A stretch of DNA of 64,000 nt from Heyndrickxia camelliae (GTDB lineage: Bacteria; Bacillota; Bacilli; Bacillales; Bacillaceae_C). This document shows, piece after piece, positions 60,176-64,000 of the stretch. Location of the stretch: the NCBI RefSeq assembly GCF_002844575.1, contig NZ_PIQO01000017.1, positions 1-64,000 on the forward strand, read 5' to 3'. A program made the translations under genes and the position numbers. Below the pieces are notes generated by a model, which ran no database searches, had not been told where the DNA came from, and saw nothing but the letters and a program-made list of their open reading frames with translations. Positions within the stretch are counted from its first letter, which is position 1. Every line of letters begins with the position of its first letter.

Positions 60176-61711
60176 GTGGAATATGTAATAGAAATGCTTA
60201 ACATTCGAAAAGAATTTCCAGGCATCGTTGCGAACGATAATATAACGCTACAATTAAAAAAAGGGGAGATTCACGCACTGCTTGGGGAGAATGGGGCTGG
60301 TAAATCAACTTTAATGAATGTTCTATTTGGATTATATCAGCCTGAAAAAGGGGAAATTCGTGTAAATGGAAAACCGGTAAAAATAACCAATCCAAATATT
60401 GCGAATGAATTAGGAATTGGAATGGTTCATCAGCATTTTATGTTAGTGGAGAAATTCACTGTAACAGAGAATATTATCCTTGGTAAAGAACCAAAGACAG
60501 CAGGTGCCATTAATATAAAAAAGGCTGAAAAGGAAGTTAGGGAAATATCAGAAAAATACAATTTATCCGTAGATCCTCACGCGAAAATTTCCGATATCTC
60601 TGTTGGTATGCAGCAAAGGGTGGAAATATTAAAAACATTATATCGCGGTGCCGATATTATTATATTTGATGAACCAACTGCTGTTTTAACACCTCAGGAG
60701 ATTACAGAGCTTATTCAAATTATGAAGGCATTAATTCGAGAAGGTAAGTCTATTATTCTTATTACTCACAAATTAAAGGAAATCATGGAAGTATGTGATC
60801 GAGTAACAGTAATAAGAAAAGGAAAAGGGATTGACACTTTAAATGTAAAAGATACCAATCCAAATGAATTAGCGAATTTAATGGTGGGTCGAGAAGTTGT
60901 TTTTAAAACAGAAAAGTCAGAAGCGCGGCCAAAAGAAAATATCTTGGAAATTAATAATTTAGTAGTGAATGACGCTCGAGGTGTACAAGCAGTAAAAGGT
61001 CTGGACCTAGACGTTCGCGCTGGTGAGATTGTAGGTATAGCTGGTGTTGACGGTAATGGTCAAACAGAATTAATTGAGGCTATTACTGGATTAAGAAAAT
61101 CTGAGAGTGGGTCTATTAAGTTAAATGGAAAAGAAATAATAAATCAGAAACCACGTAAGATTACAGAATCTGGTGTTGGACATATACCTGAAGACCGCCA
61201 TAAACATGGACTTGTGTTAGATTTTCCTATTGGGGAGAATATGGTTTTACAAACATACTATCAAAAGCCATTTTCAAAAGGCGGAATATTAAATTTTAAA
61301 GAAATTTATAAAAAGGCTAAACAATTAATTGGTGAGTTTGATGTTAGGACACCAAGTGAATTTACATTAGCTCGTTCTTTGTCAGGTGGGAATCAGCAAA
61401 AGGCAATCATTGGGCGAGAGATAGATCGCGATCCGGATTTTTTAATTGCAGCACAACCTACACGCGGTCTTGACGTTGGAGCAATTGAGTTTATTCATAA
61501 ACGACTAATTGATCAGCGTGATAAAGGTAAAGCAGTATTACTTATTTCATTTGAATTAGAGGAAATCCTTAACGTCAGTGACCGAATTGCTGTAATTTAT
61601 GAAGGGAAAATAGTTTCCATTGTTGATCCAAGAACGACGTCAGAACAAGAATTAGGTTTACTCATGGCGGGTGCAAATCCTGAGAAAGAAGGTGAAACTA
61701 ATAATGTCTAA
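60176..61711 (+). CDS. nupO: nucleoside ABC transporter ATPase (NupO-like)
   Basis: A 511-residue double-NBD protein of the sugar/nucleoside type. First NBD: LLGENGAGKSTLMN, DISVGMQQRVEIL, IIIFDEPTAVLTP. Second: VDGNGQTELIEA (degenerate Walker A), LARSLSGGNQQKAIIGRE, with FLIAAQPTRGLDVG. GTG 60176 is 9 bases from AAGGAG; ATG 60170 is too close. Confidence 0.92.
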   Translation: MEYVIEMLNIRKEFPGIVANDNITLQLKKGEIHALLGENGAGKSTLMNVLFGLYQPEKGEIRVNGKPVKITNPNIANELGIGMVHQHFMLVEKFTVTENIILGKEPKTAGAINIKKAEKEVREISEKYNLSVDPHAKISDISVGMQQRVEILKTLYRGADIIIFDEPTAVLTPQEITELIQIMKALIREGKSIILITHKLKEIMEVCDRVTVIRKGKGIDTLNVKDTNPNELANLMVGREVVFKTEKSEARPKENILEINNLVVNDARGVQAVKGLDLDVRAGEIVGIAGVDGNGQTELIEAITGLRKSESGSIKLNGKEIINQKPRKITESGVGHIPEDRHKHGLVLDFPIGENMVLQTYYQKPFSKGGILNFKEIYKKAKQLIGEFDVRTPSEFTLARSLSGGNQQKAIIGREIDRDPDFLIAAQPTRGLDVGAIEFIHKRLIDQRDKGKAVLLISFELEEILNVSDRIAVIYEGKIVSIVDPRTTSEQELGLLMAGANPEKEGETNNV

Positions 61712-62747
61712 CAAATATATAAATATATTAATTCCAATAATCGCTGTATTGCTAGGTTTAATTGCTGGTGCCATTATCATGCTAATAAGCGGTTATAATC
61801 CTATTGCTGGGTATGCAGCTCTTTGGAATGGTGCATTTGGACAAACTTTTTATATAGGTGAAACCCTCCGTCAAGCTACTCCTTACATTTTTGCAGGGCT
61901 TGCGGTTGCATTTGCCTTTAGAACTGGGTTATTCAATATTGGCGTGGAGGGACAACTTCTCGTTGGATGGATTGCTTCTGTTTGGGTTGGATTAGCTTTT
62001 GATCTGCCAAAGATAATTCACTTACCACTTGCTATCCTTGCAGCTATGATAGCTGGTGCTTTGTGGGGATTTGTACCTGGGTTCTTAAAGGCAAGATTAA
62101 GAGTTCATGAAGTAATTGTAACCATTATGATGAATTATATTGCACTACATGTTACTAATTATTTGGTAAGAAATGTGCTGTCTAAGCAAAAAGATTCAAC
62201 TGCACATATTCACAATTCTGCATCATTACATTCTGATTTTTTACAAAAAATAACAGATTTTTCTACTTTGCATAACGGACTTTATCTTGCAATTATAGCC
62301 GCAATTATCATGTGGTTCTTACTTGAAAAGACTACTAAGGGATTTGAACTCAGATCGGTTGGTTTTAATCAACATGCATCACATTATGCCGGTATGAATG
62401 TTAATCGAAATATCGTTCAGTCTATGGTGATATCTGGAGTTTTTGCTGGTCTTGCAGGTGCAATGGAAGGGTTAGGAACATTTGGGTACGCCTTTTTGCA
62501 GCCCGACTTTTCTGGTATTGGTTTTGATGGTATTGCGGTAGCGTTATTAGGTGGTAATACAGCTATAGGTGTAGTAATAGCAGCACTTCTTTTTGGTGCT
62601 TTAAGAGTGGGTTCGTTAAATATGCCTATAGAAGCAAATGTTCCCAATGAACTAGTTGAAATAGTCATCGCCTTAATTATTTTCTTTGTTGCATCCAGTT
62701 ACATTATCAAATGGGCAATAGGACGTTTTAAAAGGGAGGCGAAATAA
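61704..62747 (+). CDS. nupP: nucleoside ABC transporter permease (NupP-like)
   Basis: A 347-residue permease with about eight to nine hydrophobic spans. GLFNIGVEGQLLVGWI is the family signature; GFNQHASHYAGMNVNR and ALLGGNTAIGV follow. ATG 61704 has GAAGGTG upstream and overlaps the ATPase stop by eight bases. Confidence 0.92.
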   Translation: MSNKYINILIPIIAVLLGLIAGAIIMLISGYNPIAGYAALWNGAFGQTFYIGETLRQATPYIFAGLAVAFAFRTGLFNIGVEGQLLVGWIASVWVGLAFDLPKIIHLPLAILAAMIAGALWGFVPGFLKARLRVHEVIVTIMMNYIALHVTNYLVRNVLSKQKDSTAHIHNSASLHSDFLQKITDFSTLHNGLYLAIIAAIIMWFLLEKTTKGFELRSVGFNQHASHYAGMNVNRNIVQSMVISGVFAGLAGAMEGLGTFGYAFLQPDFSGIGFDGIAVALLGGNTAIGVVIAALLFGALRVGSLNMPIEANVPNELVEIVIALIIFFVASSYIIKWAIGRFKREAK

Positions 62748-63707
62748 ATGAATTTTATGACGGCGCTAGAAATAATTGTATCATCATCCCTTTTAGTTGC
62801 TGCACCGCTGATTTTCACTGCATTAGGTGGCGTATTTTCAGAACGAGCTGGGGTTGTTAATATTGGTTTAGAGGGTCTTATGATTATAGGGGCTTTTACT
62901 TCAATTGTTTTTAACTTAACTTTCGCAAAAACGTTCGGTCCTGCTACACCATGGCTTGGACTTTTAGTAGCAATGATAGTTGGTGGAATATTTGCGCTAA
63001 TCCACGGTCTTGCTTCTATCACATTTAGAGCGGATCAAACGGTGAGTGGTGTTGCAATTAACTTTTTAGCACTTGGACTTGCTGTTTTCTTAGTGAAGAA
63101 ATGGTATGGCAAAGGGCAAACAGATATGATTGTTCAAAACTTTAGAAAGATTGATATACCAGGTTTAAGTCACATCCCAATAATAGGGGACTTATTTTTC
63201 AAGAACGTTACGTATGCTTCCTATTTGGCTATTATTATATCATTTGTTGTTTGGTATGTGATTTACAAGACCCCATTTGGACTTAGGTTAAGATCTGTAG
63301 GTGAGCATCCAATGGCAGCAGATACAATGGGCATAAATGTTATTAGAATGAGGTATGTAGCCGTGTTCCTATCTGGTGTATTTGGTGGAGTTGGTGGTGC
63401 CGTTTATGCGCAAACTATAACCCTGGATTTTAGCCATGCTACAATTACTGGTCAAGGTTTCATGGCACTAGCTGCGATGATCTTTGGAAAATGGCATCCG
63501 CTTGGTGCGATGGGTGCAGCCTTGTTCTTTGGTTTTGCACAAAGTTTGAGTATTGTAGGAGATCAAATACCATTCTTAAAAGATATACCAAGCGTTTACT
63601 TATTAATTGCACCTTATGTACTAACCATTCTTGCATTAGCTGGCTTTGTTGGAAGAGCAGAAGCGCCAAAAGCAGATGGTATCCCGTATATAAAAGGTCA
63701 ACGATAA
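62748..63707 (+). CDS. nupQ: nucleoside ABC transporter permease (NupQ-like)
   Basis: A 319-residue permease with GVVNIGLEGLMIIGAF, TVSGVAINFLALGLAVF, RSVGEHPMAADTMGIN and LAAMIFGKWHP. It starts directly after the previous stop codon; GGGAGG overlaps the end of that gene. With the two genes upstream it makes a complete importer. Confidence 0.93.
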   Translation: MNFMTALEIIVSSSLLVAAPLIFTALGGVFSERAGVVNIGLEGLMIIGAFTSIVFNLTFAKTFGPATPWLGLLVAMIVGGIFALIHGLASITFRADQTVSGVAINFLALGLAVFLVKKWYGKGQTDMIVQNFRKIDIPGLSHIPIIGDLFFKNVTYASYLAIIISFVVWYVIYKTPFGLRLRSVGEHPMAADTMGINVIRMRYVAVFLSGVFGGVGGAVYAQTITLDFSHATITGQGFMALAAMIFGKWHPLGAMGAALFFGFAQSLSIVGDQIPFLKDIPSVYLLIAPYVLTILALAGFVGRAEAPKADGIPYIKGQR

Positions 63708-63710
63708 TAA

Positions 63711-63737
63711 AAAGTTCCGATTTTCGGAACTTTTTTT
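63711..63737 (+). terminator. terminator after the transporter operon
   Basis: AAAGTTCCGA/TCGGAACTTT, 10 bp, three-base loop, then TTTT. The 217 bp that follow hold only a candidate promoter. Confidence 0.9.
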
Positions 63738-63873
63738 ATTTCATTGGTTTTCTCATTAAGGTTGAAAGGTATCCATATTAATAATGACTAAGTTTGCTTT
63801 TATTTGTTCACTGGGTTGTTATATATTAGCTAGCAATATTGTAGAGAAAATATCCTCTAATAAAGGTAAATAC

Positions 63874-63903
63874 TTGTAGGACAACCTGATAAAAATGTAT
63901 AGT
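63874..63903 (+). promoter_or_regulatory. possible sigma-A promoter
   Basis: TTGTAG (63874-63879), 18-bp spacer, TATAGT (63898-63903), upstream of the gene at 63955. Confidence 0.4.
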
Positions 63904-63954
63904 TAGAATAACTTCTTTCCAAAATAGTAAAAGAAACCAAAAGGAGGTTTGTTC

Positions 63955-64000
63955 ATGACGGTCGCTACCGAAACAATTATCCATAAAAATGGATATAATC
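63955..64000 (+). CDS. 5' end of the next gene, perhaps a YmfF-type M16 peptidase
   Basis: A strong AAAAGGAGG site 8 bases before ATG 63955 opens MTVATETIIHKNGYN and runs off the window. In Bacillus the ymf locus continues with M16-peptidase-like ymfF and ymfG after the gntR region; the 15 visible residues are too few to confirm this. Confidence 0.5.
   Translation, partial: MTVATETIIHKNGYN

Noticed and set aside
1-64000. CRISPR arrays, tRNA or rRNA genes and insertion sequences
   Set aside because: No regularly spaced repeats, cloverleaf-like sequences with CCA-type ends, rRNA-like GC blocks or transposase genes were seen on reading.

Overview
The window looks like a low-GC endospore-forming Bacillaceae chromosome. 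The right part (about 46.5-64 kb) has the familiar Bacillus order spoVFB-asd-dapG-dapA-rnjB-tepA-ylzJ-spoIIIE-gntR followed by a nucleoside ABC transporter. The left part (1 to about 46.5 kb) is a denser, more AT-rich run of mostly plus-strand small genes. It is the right-hand portion of a large SPbeta-like prophage or intervening element whose left end lies outside the window. Its right end falls inside spoVFB (dipicolinate synthase subunit B): only the last ~92 codons are present (46515-46796), without a start. They are preceded by a 16-bp sequence, ACAGACTCCCCTGTAT, that has the pattern of the SPbeta attachment core as I recall it. The element therefore appears to be a sporulation-gene intervening element of the skin / SPbeta-spsM / vfbin type.

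Layout of the element. 1-11 kb: a HTH regulator with a divergent promoter, many 40-125-aa unknown proteins, two adjacent genes each broken by one extra base in a homopolymer (4352-5128), a Cse60-like small protein, a probable Fe(II)/2-oxoglutarate oxygenase and a beta-class DNA methyltransferase. 11.5-22.3 kb: a replication module in the SPbeta yorF-yorL order (SSB-like protein, RecA-fold ATPase, zinc-finger protein, DnaB-like helicase, TOPRIM primase-like protein, RecJ-like DHH exonuclease, PHP-type DnaE polymerase), followed by a YorM-like 3D-domain protein. 23-33 kb: small unknown genes interleaved with three cytosine-C5 methyltransferases and a second amino-methyltransferase. 33.4-41.4 kb: nucleotide metabolism (nrdE-nrdI-nrdF, thioredoxin, MazG-like hydrolase, thymidylate synthase, dihydrofolate reductase) plus a phage sigma factor. 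42.4-46.3 kb: mobile HNH and Vsr-like homing nucleases, a RusA-type resolvase and, next to the attachment site, a 60-aa protein that is a candidate excision directionality factor.

The modules fit together as a self-sufficient replicon: its own replisome, its own dNTP and dTMP supply, heavy DNA methylation that may be coupled to base oxidation, and its own sigma factor. At least five, probably seven, promoters share a TTGACA-like -35 and an AATTAAATT block two bases before the -10. The same block recurs at many gene ends. Three promoters run straight into a leader hairpin.

The host segment carries lysine/DAP synthesis and dipicolinate precursors (asd, dapG, dapA), an unusual PlsY plus GNAT-aminotransferase pair, RNase J2, TepA, YlzJ, SpoIIIE, and a GntR regulator whose palindromic operator shares a 10-bp core with a site upstream of the transporter ATPase gene.
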